DNA from: Nemania diffusa
Lineage: Eukaryota; Ascomycota; Sordariomycetes; Xylariales; Xylariaceae
DNA length: 64,000 nt
NCBI GenBank assembly: GCA_038501195.1
Contig: JBBPUQ010000006.1
Coordinates: forward strand, 2,542,001-2,606,000
Reading direction: 5' to 3'
Position 1 is the first letter of the stretch. Each line of letters opens with the position of its first letter. The notes under the pieces are model-generated. The model was not told where the DNA came from and made no database searches. It worked only from the letters and a program-made list of their open reading frames with translations. The position numbers and the translations under genes are program-made. Of the stretch, positions 47,214 through 57,918 are shown piece after piece.

Positions 47214-48872
47214 CTAACGGCGTCGATTCACAGGGCTGCGGTGCTTGAGCCGGCTAGTTCGCCATCCTTCATACCACTGCTCGCGGCTGGCCTCGCGCAG
47301 CTCACTGCGCCACTCGCTGAAAACAGCGTCCCTTAGACGAGTAAAGTCACAGTGGTCTGGGTCGTAAGGATTTGCCGTACCCCAAGGGAATTTCCGATCA
47401 ATAGCGCCGGGCTCATAGAGATCGGGGCTAATGATTGACATAGGTAGAAGTGGCAATTCATCAGAGATGTCTTCGCCCGGTCCTTTTGGCTGGGGGAGCG
47501 AAGTGTTCGATTTTCGTTTCGTGGAAGATGATCGATCTTCGCCTTCCAGACCATTGCTTTCGCCACTAGGGCTGCCCGAGTTTCTATCGTTTTCTCTTTC
47601 TTCGCCATCATCTGACTCGACTGCTGCGTCATCCGCCTCCGCTTCTAATTCGTCGTTCTCATCGAGTCTGCTAGAATTTGAGGTCGACTCGTCCTCCTCA
47701 TCTAAACCCAATGTCTCCAGGGGGTCGAAGTTGGCCTTCTTAAGGCTGGCCCAGACCGTTTTCTTGAGAAAAGTCATATGTGCCGTCGTAACGGTATCGG
47801 CTTTTGATATGACAGGGATTACCGTCGTCTTGCCTTGGAGCGTGCGCATAACTTGCAAGTCGAGGTCCTCGTCAAGACCGCCAATAATACGTCCAGGATC
47901 AACACCATGTTTCCCGTTGTGAGGACCTCCGGGAGCTACTCTAGCAGCAGTAATATTACGATCGAGGCGAGCCGGATCAAGAATAAGGAAAACAGCGTGG
48001 ATGTGCGTATCCTGTACGCCCGGTGACCGAACTACCTTCATCTCTTCAGCAAACGTCTCCTCGAATTTCCCTTCTAAGAATGTGGACATCTCCCGGAGTT
48101 GGAGATCTACGACATTCTTTTCTAGGCCCTCTGAATCCCATATAGTTAATCCAACACGCTCTCCATCAATCTCGCTTTCAAGGTAGTGAGGTATAAAGTT
48201 CCCGGATGGAATTGCTCGGGAGGTGACTTCTTGTTCGATTTCGGTTGATCGCTGGGACCTCTTCTTGGCCGGCAGGGCAAGGGATGTCTTAAGAAATTCG
48301 AGGAATGAAGTCTTGCCCGACCCACGAGTGCCAATGACCAGAATGCTGTAAGGGGGAGGTTAATAACGCCTTCTCGGAGGAGGACTAGAGGACATGATGA
48401 CATACTTGAAAGGAGTAGGATCCTTCCTTCTACGAACCCTTCTAGGGCTGTTGATGGTGCTCATGGCGCTGCTTGCGTAGCTGTATCGGCCACGGTTTGT
48501 CATGCTCTCCGTACGAGCGTAGGGATCGACCCAAGCTCCGTTGGGAACCGGTGGGACAGGAGGCCTCGCAATAGAGGACGACATCGACGGGCGTCCCGGT
48601 TCAATGGAAGCACGAGGAGGATATCGGTGAAAAGAATGATCTGCTTTCCCAGAGACTATGGCAACGGAGTCGGGACGAGTCTCGCCTCCAAAAGTTTGGA
48701 GAGGTTGAGGCTGAGAACCATTATAGAGGGCGGGTAGACGAGGTGGGGAGTTAGGGACCGGTTCTCTCTGCTGGCCCTGGGACCCCTTCCTTCCATTCTT
48801 AAGATCGCCGGACTTAGTGCGTCGAAGCAGGTTCCCAAAGCTTGATCGGCGAGGGGGAGTTGATTGGCTCAT
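47214..48872 (-). CDS. Atypical septin GTPase
   Basis: A septin-family GTPase, likely at the cortex or septum. Two minus-strand exons (48406-48872, 47214-48345) give 532 residues. The first 155 are a Ser/Pro/Arg-rich extension ending in basic RRVRRRKDPTPFN, a possible polybasic membrane-binding stretch. G1 is Gly-Thr-Arg-Gly-Ser-Gly-Lys-Thr (~160), G3 is Trp-Asp-Ser-Glu-Gly, and G4 is Ser-Lys-Ala-Asp. A strongly acidic insert of about 90 residues (Glu/Asp/Ser-rich) follows G4. The septin C-terminal elements are clear: RKFPWG, HCDFTRLRD and YEGWRTSRLKH. There is no C-terminal coiled coil. The insert and long N-terminus point to a filamentous-fungus-specific septin class (AspE-like), which is inference. 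Confidence 0.88.
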
Positions 48873-51800
48873 CTTTCCAGGCGAATAATGCCAGTAGGCA
48901 AGACGTCGGGGTTCGATAATAGGTAGTTGCGTCTACCGGCGAGACAACGGCGGTAGGCGTAGGTAGCGTGTACCTACTACAGCAAGTATGCACTACTGAT
49001 GCAGGGCGATGACCGAATAATCCTGGCAAGTTGGCAGGTATAGCGAACGGGTGAGAGCGCACCAAGGTTGCAGGAGCTATCCCGATTGTGCACCTTGTTA
49101 GACTTCTTCGTCCCGCCCGACAAAGTCTTCTTTAGGAAGACAGACACGGACCAGGGGGAAGTGTCACGGCTCTCGAGAGCTCGGGGAGAATTACCACCGG
49201 GTGGTTACCAAATATACATATGATCGGGGCTCGGTCGGGCCGCGTGATATAACGATGCTAGTAGAAGGCAGATCGTCCAGGTAGGTCCGGTACGATTTGA
49301 GTTACAGCAACCGATGCGCAACGGAAGTGTCGTATGTATATGTTGGGCCTAGACGCTGCCTGACTTTGTTCCTTTATTACTGCCTGCGGCTGTTGGTATT
49401 GGTCCCAAGTAGGTAGGTAGTTGCAATGCGGAATTGTAGAATAGGATGGCTAACAATCCAATTTCAACGAATAATCAATACTATTATTTTTCACAATCCC
49501 ATTGTTAGTCTATAATCTGGTAATCGCGCAACGAATATCGGAGAGCACCATCTGCCAGTCCACCATGAATATCCACTGAATGGCATAGAGGAAGAGAAGA
49601 TTCCGCTTGCTAGTACAAGTAAAAGCAGCGGGAAGACGGGAAGCGGTACAGCGAGTTAACTGAATCCGTGTTGCGGGCTTGTCACAAACCGTCCGAACAG
49701 CTAGGTTGGGGCCCTGCAGTGTAGTAGATAGATGACGGACTCTCCTGATGATCCTGCTCGCTCTGCGGGACCCTCGAATGCAACCTAGCTGTCGCGGGAG
49801 GAATGACGGAAAGTCCGCCACCAAGCCACAGCCTCCATCCTTATAATTGGTGAGCTGATACAAGGAATGGGTAGCTTGGTGCTTCCTTAATGTCCTGCAA
49901 GTGCGCCGTTGTGCAAGCAACCGGCAGTTTGGCTGTTGAAATGGACTGGCGATTCAATGCGAACTGTATGCAGAGTGGCCGGGTCGCAGGAAGCTTTCGT
50001 TGCGCATACGGAACCCAAAAAAAAGACGAAATAAATAGAAATAAAAAAAGGAAAAAAGAAAAAGGATCTACCAACCTAGTAGCTTCTGAATAGACAACTG
50101 CTATCTAACAGCGCGCAAGGGTCCGTTGGAATTCCGAGGTGCGATCTGGATCGTTTGCGGTTGATGTAGGCGGTCGGCGCAGATCTTGGACAGCCAGAAT
50201 CTCGCTTTGTAGTGTTCGTGAAAGAAAGAAGGGACAATTGTTTGTATCTACTCAAGCAGATACTTGGGTAAAGAATTATAAGGGAGCTACAGAGCACTCA
50301 GGGACTCTGCATGAGGAGCTGCTGTAGGAGGATGTGGATGCAGCTGCTGGAGCGCTTCGATTGGAGCTCTAGTTAGTTGCTGTTTTGGGGATGCTGCCGC
50401 ATGAAACAGGCTATCCGTGGAAATAGTGAGAAAAGCAAGGCCAAGGTACAGGACACCACCAGTGACGTACAACAACAACCTATCGAAGGGGAATAACGAG
50501 CGCGCGATGGAGAAGAGTCGATAAACAAATGATCCAGTCAGAGGAGTCCGACGTAAAACAGAGAAGAACAGAACAGAACTGGCTTGCTTGCTTGCGTTGC
50601 AGACACGGAGCAGACAACGAGAAATGGGCATCGCGCGCGCGCCGTGGGATTGACAGAAGCACCGTTAGATGGGATGAGGCTTAGCCGCTTTGGGCACCTA
50701 AAGCCAGAAACGATGGCGACTTGTCCCAGTGCGGTCTAGCGCAGAATGAAGCAAACGACAGACTTGGGGTAGGTACAGGCAGAGTACAGAGTAGCAGAAT
50801 CTCGCCATCTGAAATGCCCCCGAAATAGGATTAGCGCCAGGTCTCTAGTACGAGATCAAGGTCGCCTCGCGTGGCGCGAGACTTGAAACAAGCTAATAGA
50901 GATAAGCTGTCACTTCAACACCATAGCAGCGCCAATAACATCTTCTCCTTTTTTTGCTTCTGCTTCGCACAAAAGGTGAGAGGCATACAATTCATAGTAT
51001 ATTTAGAGCTCCTTTGTAAATTATTCTCATTCATGTATTACTGTTCATAAGGTAAGTTACTAATACATCCGGGACCCCTCTTCCAATTCTGTCTTAGTGT
51101 AAAAAGGGAGGAACGGTTACCGGCTTGTACGAACGTGCAAGTTACCGATATGAACGCACCAGATCGACGTTCTTAAAAAATAATAGGTTGTCGAAGCAAA
51201 GCATGTGCGTACACCTACCCATATCATGTCATACAGCCTTGTTTTGGCTCGTTGCGTGGCACTAGCACTACCAATTGATCTATTGCCTCCTAGCTATTCT
51301 GTACTGGCAACTATAATATTTGCCTACCCGTTTCTGTCTAGGCATAACGATTTGATGCAAGGTACTTGCTCCGTCTATTAAAGGGCTAGGGCATTGTTCT
51401 AATCCGGACGGTCCTATCCCTTTCATTGGACCGGACCTCCTTGGCTCAACCTAACCAACCAACGTAAAGTCCCGATAGTTTCGTTGCCGGCATGTTATTC
51501 TGCACAGTACTGTAGGTGGGTTAGTATTTTATTTATTTATATTAAGTGGTACCTATTACCGTAACTTGGGCATCAAAAATTTACAACCTTATGCCTAGGT
51601 ACCGGGTTAGTGGGATAGATGCTGATTATAATTAGACTACGAGATACCTACGCTCGTAATGGTACCTACGGCCGATGGTTTAGGACATGGGCTTTCCAAA
51701 TCCCTCTAAATATTGATATATGATGTATATACCTAACTAGGAGGATTGGATTGCTTTGATGTATATACCTAACTAGGAGGATTGGATTGCTTGGATTTAC

Positions 51801-52016
51801 AAAGCATGAAGTACCTAATAACATCGGCTTTTACGGCAGGCAGGGAATAGATTTTAGATCGCACGCGTAACCCAGCAGTGCGCGCCGTCTATGTGTGCGT
51901 TGGCCTTGACTGTATTCTATAAATCTACAAGACCCTTGCCAGAGTCGCAATTCTTGGTGTATATTCTTTATGCAGAGCCGAGATTCTTCTATGATAACCC
52001 CCCAGGCCCTTCTATG
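48873..52016. other. Gene-poor region upstream of the septin gene
   Basis: About 3.1 kb. Minus-strand frames at 49510-49920 and 50287-50631 show no family and are not called. A 36-bp exact tandem duplication lies at 51721-51792. TAGGTACC words recur near 51535-51660. Nothing else is recognised. Confidence 0.45.
51721..51792. repeat. Exact tandem duplication of a 36-bp unit
   Basis: Positions 51721-51756 and 51757-51792 are identical. The unit contains TATATACCTAACTAGGAGG. Two perfect copies with no degeneration suggest a recent slippage or duplication event in spacer DNA. Confidence 0.9.
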
Positions 52017-54047
52017 TTAACCCTCAAACACCTCATGCTGCAGCTCGACACCGAAATCTTTTGCCATGATCTGCATGCGTTTTTCTACTTCATCTTCCAT
52101 ACCGCCGCCTAGGCCGAACCACTGCCGAATCTTGAACGTATAGAATGCAATGTCCGTCGCGAAAAGCACCGTCTTGAAAATCAAATGATGCCATGCGTTC
52201 ATTAAGCGCTCGCGCAGCGGTAGATCCGGGTCTTGGAACAGACTGGCGCTAGCCCAGTTCCCCATTATCTTCACACGATTCACAGGGGATCCCATGAACT
52301 GGTTGTTTCCCTGCACGATACGCATGTTTCGGCCGATAAATATGAGCTCCTTAGGCCACTTGTCTTCATCGGCAAGGACATCGCGAATGCCCTGCTTCAT
52401 GCGCTGCTGCATTTCATAGTGTCGTTCGCCCGGCGTCTTTCCAGAAAACTCCTTGGTCAACGAGTCCTTGGTGGAACCGTCGCCGCCTTCGTAAGGGCGC
52501 ATGAGTGTTGCGCTCGCGAAGAGATCGGGAGCCTTGATACCCCATTGTTCCGAGATGTGCGCGATTGTTTTGTTATCAAATGTCATGAGACTTTTCCAGA
52601 AGAGGGCATATTGCTGTCTAAATTTAGGCGCCATGTAGACGTAGAGGCCGTGGTCGATAAGGACAAGTTCAGGCTTGCCCGACGGCAGACGGCGAATAAA
52701 GATGTTCCCCGGGTGCGGATCGCAGTGGACGACGCCCCATTTGAAGATTTGTGCCGAGAACAAGTCCACCATAGTAGTCATCACGTCTTTGCCCGAGAGG
52801 CCGAGTCCGCCTTTGCCGTTCCGGCCTTTCCACTGTTCACGGTCAGGCTTCAGCTTTTCCTTTAAGGAATTCTGCCGCAGCTCCCTATGCGCGGCTTCCA
52901 TGTCTACTGGGGCGAACTTTAACTTTTGACCGTGTACGCCAGCCGACCCGTTGCCATAACCGCCGAGCCAACGGCCTGTTGTCGCGCCTTTATCCCAGAG
53001 CCGTACACCTTCTATCCATTCCGTGACTAGCACTCGTTTCGTAGTGAATTCTGGGTAAACCTGGGGAATATACACCCTGCCTTTGAGCGTTGGCTCCGAA
53101 TCAACTAATTTGCGCATTATCTCCGAATTCCTCGCCTCGGACTCGAAATCTGTCTCGAGCATCAGACGCTCGGTGATGAACGGCACGATGGAGTACATAG
53201 GAAGATCAAACCACCATGTGTACACCTTCATGACAACTTTGAATGCCCACAGGTCCCAGCCAACCTGCTTCGCAATCTCCGGCTTCTGGATCTTGACCGC
53301 GACCTCTCTACCGTCCGGGAGTCGAGCCCAATGAACCTGCGCAACACTCGCGCTAGCCCGGGCCCGTCGTTCCATGAGCCCTTTACCCTCTTCGCCCGTG
53401 AAGCTCACGCCAAAGACCTCCTCAGCGCTCTTCCCGCCGAAATCCTGGCGGATGACCTTCTCGACATCTTTCCAGGTATCCTGCGGCGCGTCATCGAACA
53501 TGCGGGCAAACATGCGCTGGAACTCGGGCGGCAAAACAGCGCTCTGCATGGCAATAGCCTGTCCAATCTTAAGATACAACCCGCCATTCGCCCTGAGCAG
53601 ATCGAAAAGCCGCTCGGCACTACGCCGGTGTAGGTCCTCGATTGTGCCTCCAATAATCGGCTCGGGGCGGAAATTCAACTTGTAGTCGAGCGCGACGAAG
53701 AGGCCCGTCCCGAAAGTGAGGAGCGACCGTCCCACGCCGGATGCGAATGCGACCCGGTCGATCAAGTATAGACTCCCCGTCACGGCGCTGAATATTAGCA
53801 AACGCCGCCCCCACTTCTGGCTGCGCTTAAACTGTCGTGCCGCTTGGGGCCGGCCAAGGGATGCGGGAGAGGGCGGGCGTAGGGTCTCCCAGGGCGTGTT
53901 TTGCGTTTGTATGCTCCGCCGTTGTGGTATGCGTGTGCGTGGGAGGTTTACGCGGGATGCAGAGGTCGGGACGCCAAGGCGGTTGGCGAGGGAGGATCTT
54001 AAGGGCACATGACGGGCGCAGTGGCGCGCAATCGGCGCGCGTAGCAT
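52017..54047 (-). CDS. Mitochondrial ABC1/ADCK/UbiB-type protein kinase-like protein
   Basis: A member of the atypical kinase family that includes Coq8 and Mcp2/ADCK1. Single exon, 676 residues from the ATG at 54047; a longer open frame continues upstream but has no ATG. The N-terminus is Arg-rich and lacks acidic residues, fitting a mitochondrial targeting signal. A hydrophobic segment (about 83-101) could be a membrane anchor. Family motifs are Lys-Ile-Gly-Gln (~160), the Ala-rich loop ASASVAQ (~231), VAVKIQKP, ETDFESEARN, HCDPHPGN and IDHG. All signature residues appear intact. An extension with KLKFAPVDMEAAHREL lies inside the kinase fold. Length and motif spacing resemble Mcp2/ADCK1 more than Coq8, but I did not verify this. 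Confidence 0.9.
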   Translation of the reverse strand: MLRAPIARHCARHVPLRSSLANRLGVPTSASRVNLPRTRIPQRRSIQTQNTPWETLRPPSPASLGRPQAARQFKRSQKWGRRLLIFSAVTGSLYLIDRVAFASGVGRSLLTFGTGLFVALDYKLNFRPEPIIGGTIEDLHRRSAERLFDLLRANGGLYLKIGQAIAMQSAVLPPEFQRMFARMFDDAPQDTWKDVEKVIRQDFGGKSAEEVFGVSFTGEEGKGLMERRARASASVAQVHWARLPDGREVAVKIQKPEIAKQVGWDLWAFKVVMKVYTWWFDLPMYSIVPFITERLMLETDFESEARNSEIMRKLVDSEPTLKGRVYIPQVYPEFTTKRVLVTEWIEGVRLWDKGATTGRWLGGYGNGSAGVHGQKLKFAPVDMEAAHRELRQNSLKEKLKPDREQWKGRNGKGGLGLSGKDVMTTMVDLFSAQIFKWGVVHCDPHPGNIFIRRLPSGKPELVLIDHGLYVYMAPKFRQQYALFWKSLMTFDNKTIAHISEQWGIKAPDLFASATLMRPYEGGDGSTKDSLTKEFSGKTPGERHYEMQQRMKQGIRDVLADEDKWPKELIFIGRNMRIVQGNNQFMGSPVNRVKIMGNWASASLFQDPDLPLRERLMNAWHHLIFKTVLFATDIAFYTFKIRQWFGLGGGMEDEVEKRMQIMAKDFGVELQHEVFEG

Positions 54048-57000
54048 ATCTCGCCAGGGAATATTGCGGCTATGGGATTTCGACACGAGCCGAAAGGTTT
54101 CGATGCAGCAGAAGACAGGGCCTTCAGCCTTGAACGGGTATCGTGTGGTAGGCGACAGCTTCTTGGTGGCACGAGTCGTATTCTACCTAAAGTAGAAGAC
54201 GGACAAAGGGAACAAAGGAAATTCCCGCATCCCGCAAGGTATACCGAGGCTCAGAAGTAACGTCTCGTACTTTGGTTAATGTGCAACGGCGAAAATGGTG
54301 TGAAGCTGAACGTGTGAAGAAGATCGAAAACTTTCAAAGCTGATGACAGACCAATGACGATATTTGTCCGAGCAGCGATCCACGGGCCTGGGTCGCAAGG
54401 ATCTCGGGGCCGACAATGCCCGCGTCCGTCATAAGTCCGCTATGGGGAAACCTGAACTGCGTATAAGCATTCTAACACTCTTATTGTAATTTGTAATGTA
54501 TATATTCTCCAGAGTTAAAACTACCGACACGACTTCTTTTTTTTATCGGATGGATGGCTTTTTGTACTATGGCCTGCCCTGTGAATACCCATCCAATCTA
54601 TGTATATACCTAGGTACCTACCTATGTAGTACATATGCCTAGCCTAGGGTAGGTACTATATGGCTTCTTTTTATGACTTTAGGCCGCAAATACACCAAAG
54701 GATTCTACCCCACCGTCATCGCAAAGACAGGGCTATTCACCATCTTTTTAAAATAGGTATTCTGATTATATAAATTCAGTCTTTCACCACGGAACGCTAG
54801 ATTATGTCCAACAGTTATATAGGATGATCGAGTAGGCAGCTAGCTTCTCTGTTAGGTATAGCACTTCCGCCATTAGTTGCTTAGCTAAGTCAGTACCAAT
54901 ACCTACTGCACACACGCAGTATGTACACGTACAGCGGTTAGGTCGTAGCGAAATGATTGGTGTATTTATAATTATCTAGGTACCTACCTTAGATTGTATG
55001 CGAGAATAAAATCAGAACACAAAATCGAGTCTGTAGATCATCAGGATAAATTCGAAAGGTGTGGGGGCGATGTAAAAGCTTTAAGTAGGTATCACTGGCA
55101 CGCTCCACTTCATCCTCAAAAGCTTCTTCGGAGAGAGTACGAAGGGGCTATGGTAGAATTGAGCCATAGGCTTGGTATTTCCCATTTTCACGTCCGCCGG
55201 GGAGTAATGTGTGCCTACAAAAGGCAACAATCGCATGCGGTAGTTGAATTGAAGCAGTGCATGGAATGAAAACAATACCGGGGCCCCTCCCATAATTACA
55301 TGATACTCATGTTTGAGGGTTTGAGTCTCATGCATACATACATGTACCTAGTCCATCTACGTACCTATCTGCTGTATGTAGGTAGTTCCCGTCGCGCCTC
55401 TTAGACCTACAAATGAGACAACACTCGTCCGAGCAAGTATTTTTGTTCTACCGTGCTTATTATAGTTTCCAATAGTCTAGACTTCAAACGGGCCAGCGAA
55501 TCTGTACGCGGTACTATCTAGATACTAAGCTACCTTGTCGGAGGTAATCCACTAGTTATTTTCGTCATGGGTGTACCTAGCCCGACGGTATTACTGCGTA
55601 CGGAGGTAGGTAGTGTGGTTTTACAGCACAGGTGACGATTACTGATATGTGAGGATAGTTCTGACTGGCCAATTCATTTATTTATAGTGGCCGCAACGTG
55701 ACTCTGGAAATTGATGAGACATCAGCCTCATTCCAGCCCTATTCTGTTATATGGAATTAATGATGAAAAGCTAATAAGCAACGCTTTCATCCACGCCGAG
55801 GCACGGGGCTTGAGATACCAGACCACAATTAACACTCAGAGGATGTCACTGCCTACTAATTATATCCAACGATAGAGTTTGATGTGAAACTAAAGTGGCA
55901 GGTTTTGCGGCGGCATGTATGCGCTTTTGGCATGTTGATGGGTAGGTATCACTATATGCATAACTAGAGCAGGTTTGTTCGTGTATCAGCAAGCTTCCCT
56001 GTCGTTGAACAGGATGTCAGGTGGGGAGGCTTAGTTTTCGTAATGCGAAGCCCATCTGCAAATCTCGGCGCGTAGTATCTTGGCGCTCGATGGCGTGGAT
56101 CGGGAGCCATTCTGACATGCGTAATCTGGCTTTCGAGTTTACGTACGTTGCATATCGCCCACCCCTCACACACAGATACTCCGTTCTACTTGTAGCTCGA
56201 GCTAGAAATTATATCTGTTGTGTATCGATCTCGATTCTAAGGCAGACGCAATAATATTTAAGCTTGGAAGAGCCATTGGTATATTATCTAAGTTTGCAGA
56301 CAAGCACGTGGTATATGTACCTATCTGCAATGGTATACATAGCGTGTATTCTAGCTAGATACCATAGGTAATTTACACGCACTTACCTACACGTCGACGG
56401 GGAGCTACTCGAGCGGTGTCTTGTCTCCCGCATGTTAAACACATGTTTCACCCTGGAGCATTTTTTAGCGTTGTCCAATACATAATTGGCTTTTGAACGC
56501 GTCATTAGTGCTACAAATTACGGCTCAACTCTCTATCATTTTCTGGTCTGATGGATCAACAAACAACGATGGAAGATATTGAGTTTTACGAAAACCCTCG
56601 TGCTATGACTTCATATAAAGAAAATATGCATTCTACTTCGTATTGCCGCCATACACGTTAGGCAGGTTTCAGTTCGTTAAGATAATAATAGACAAACTAC
56701 AATTTAAACAAAGCAATCGATAGTAAATACCTCAGCTAAAGATTTGCAAAGAATCAGGTAGGTAGACATACCTGAATTGAAGATGCTTACAGTACATCAC
56801 CTACTATACTGTACAGAATAGGTAAATATGTAGATACTAGCTCCGGATATTAAGGTAGTAAATAAGATTAAAATTGATAAGGATCTGGTGATGCTCGCTT
56901 GCTACATACACAATAGGTAGGCCCACGTGAAAACCAGCTAGGGGCCGTTCTTGCAGCGCTTGTACCTTTCTACAGCATACGCTAGGGATAGGTAAGCTCA

Positions 57001-57918
57001 ATACCCACCATACAGGTTCAGTGGCATGAACAATCAACACTGAAGGGCACTGTATTCATCTTGGGTGAGAAGTAGGTACCTACCTATGGCACCTGGCCTT
57101 GTATGAGCCTGCATATGCACAGAATAAGCTAATGCTCTACCTGCATACACAGTGCGGACACTTGCCCAGTCTAGACCATCCCCCCGGGAGTCCCAGTTTC
57201 TACAGTGCTGTATCGTCACTATATTCGGTATCTACGCTACCTACAACTTCCCTAGGTAGCGTAGCGTAGTTGCCCCCAGTTCTGAAATCCACTAATCATT
57301 CAATGGCAAACCATCCCCAGACAGTCCGTCCCAATCCAATACCTCGATAGGTCCCTGTCTCCCACTCCTAGCCAAGTACACGAAACCGCTCTCTTTCTGG
57401 CCTTGGAACCTGCTGTCTCTCGTTCACCTGGACGAGGCCAGCACTGCCCCAATTCGTTGTCATTCATCCGCCACTTCTATTTCGTAGCCGTCGTCGACTC
57501 TTCATCATTCGTTATTCCTTTCCAGAGTTCGCATTTGTATAACCAACTACGTGCAGCATATATGCGACCTTTCATATTTGATCACTCGCCAGTATTCGAG
57601 GAATCAGAGAGTGCCGTCGCCGATATACGAGATTAAACAGCCGCAATCTTCCTCAACAACGAGTGTTGCTGCTTCGATCGACTGCTAGACCACTCATTCC
57701 CTATCTCGACGATCCCTCGAGACAAACAGGCGCTGCACATGTTACCGTCATCGATACATCGTGGACCTCAGACCGGCGCCTCGAGACCCTCACCCGCTAT
57801 AACTCAATTTATCACGACCTTACTATTGGCCTAAAACTTGCCTTTCGTCTCGCTATCCTACGGCATCTGTCCCAGCGTTGCGACTCGCCAAGAGTCGGCG
57901 CGCTGACAAGCCGTCATC
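54048..57918. other. Gene-poor region between the UbiB-type kinase and palI
   Basis: About 3.9 kb and divergent. The left few hundred bases are the kinase promoter and leader. TAGGTACCTACC-type words recur at 54600-54660, 54975-54990, 55340-55390, 56340-56400 and 57070-57090. A perfect inverted repeat is at 57232-57264. The frame at 54994-55269 shows no recognisable family. The last 400 bp are the pyrimidine-rich palI leader. Confidence 0.45.
57232..57264. repeat. Inverted repeat, 11-bp arms
   Basis: CTACGCTACCT at 57232-57242 is the exact reverse complement of AGGTAGCGTAG at 57254-57264, with an 11-nt spacer. It can form a hairpin and belongs to the same TAGGTA word family seen elsewhere in the window. 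Confidence 0.85.

Noticed and set aside
49510..49920. 136-codon minus-strand frame
   Set aside because: It begins at a non-ATG codon, has no family resemblance, and its composition looks like chance translation.
50287..50631. 114-codon minus-strand frame with a hydrophobic stretch
   Set aside because: Composition follows pyrimidine-rich DNA; no homolog recognised and no splice extension found.
53331..54133. Plus-strand frames opposite the UbiB-type kinase gene
   Set aside because: They are antisense shadows of a single long, motif-complete minus-strand exon.
57403..57636. 77-codon frame in the palI leader, considered as an upstream ORF
   Set aside because: It begins at TTG and shows no recognisable family, so I saw no support for it.
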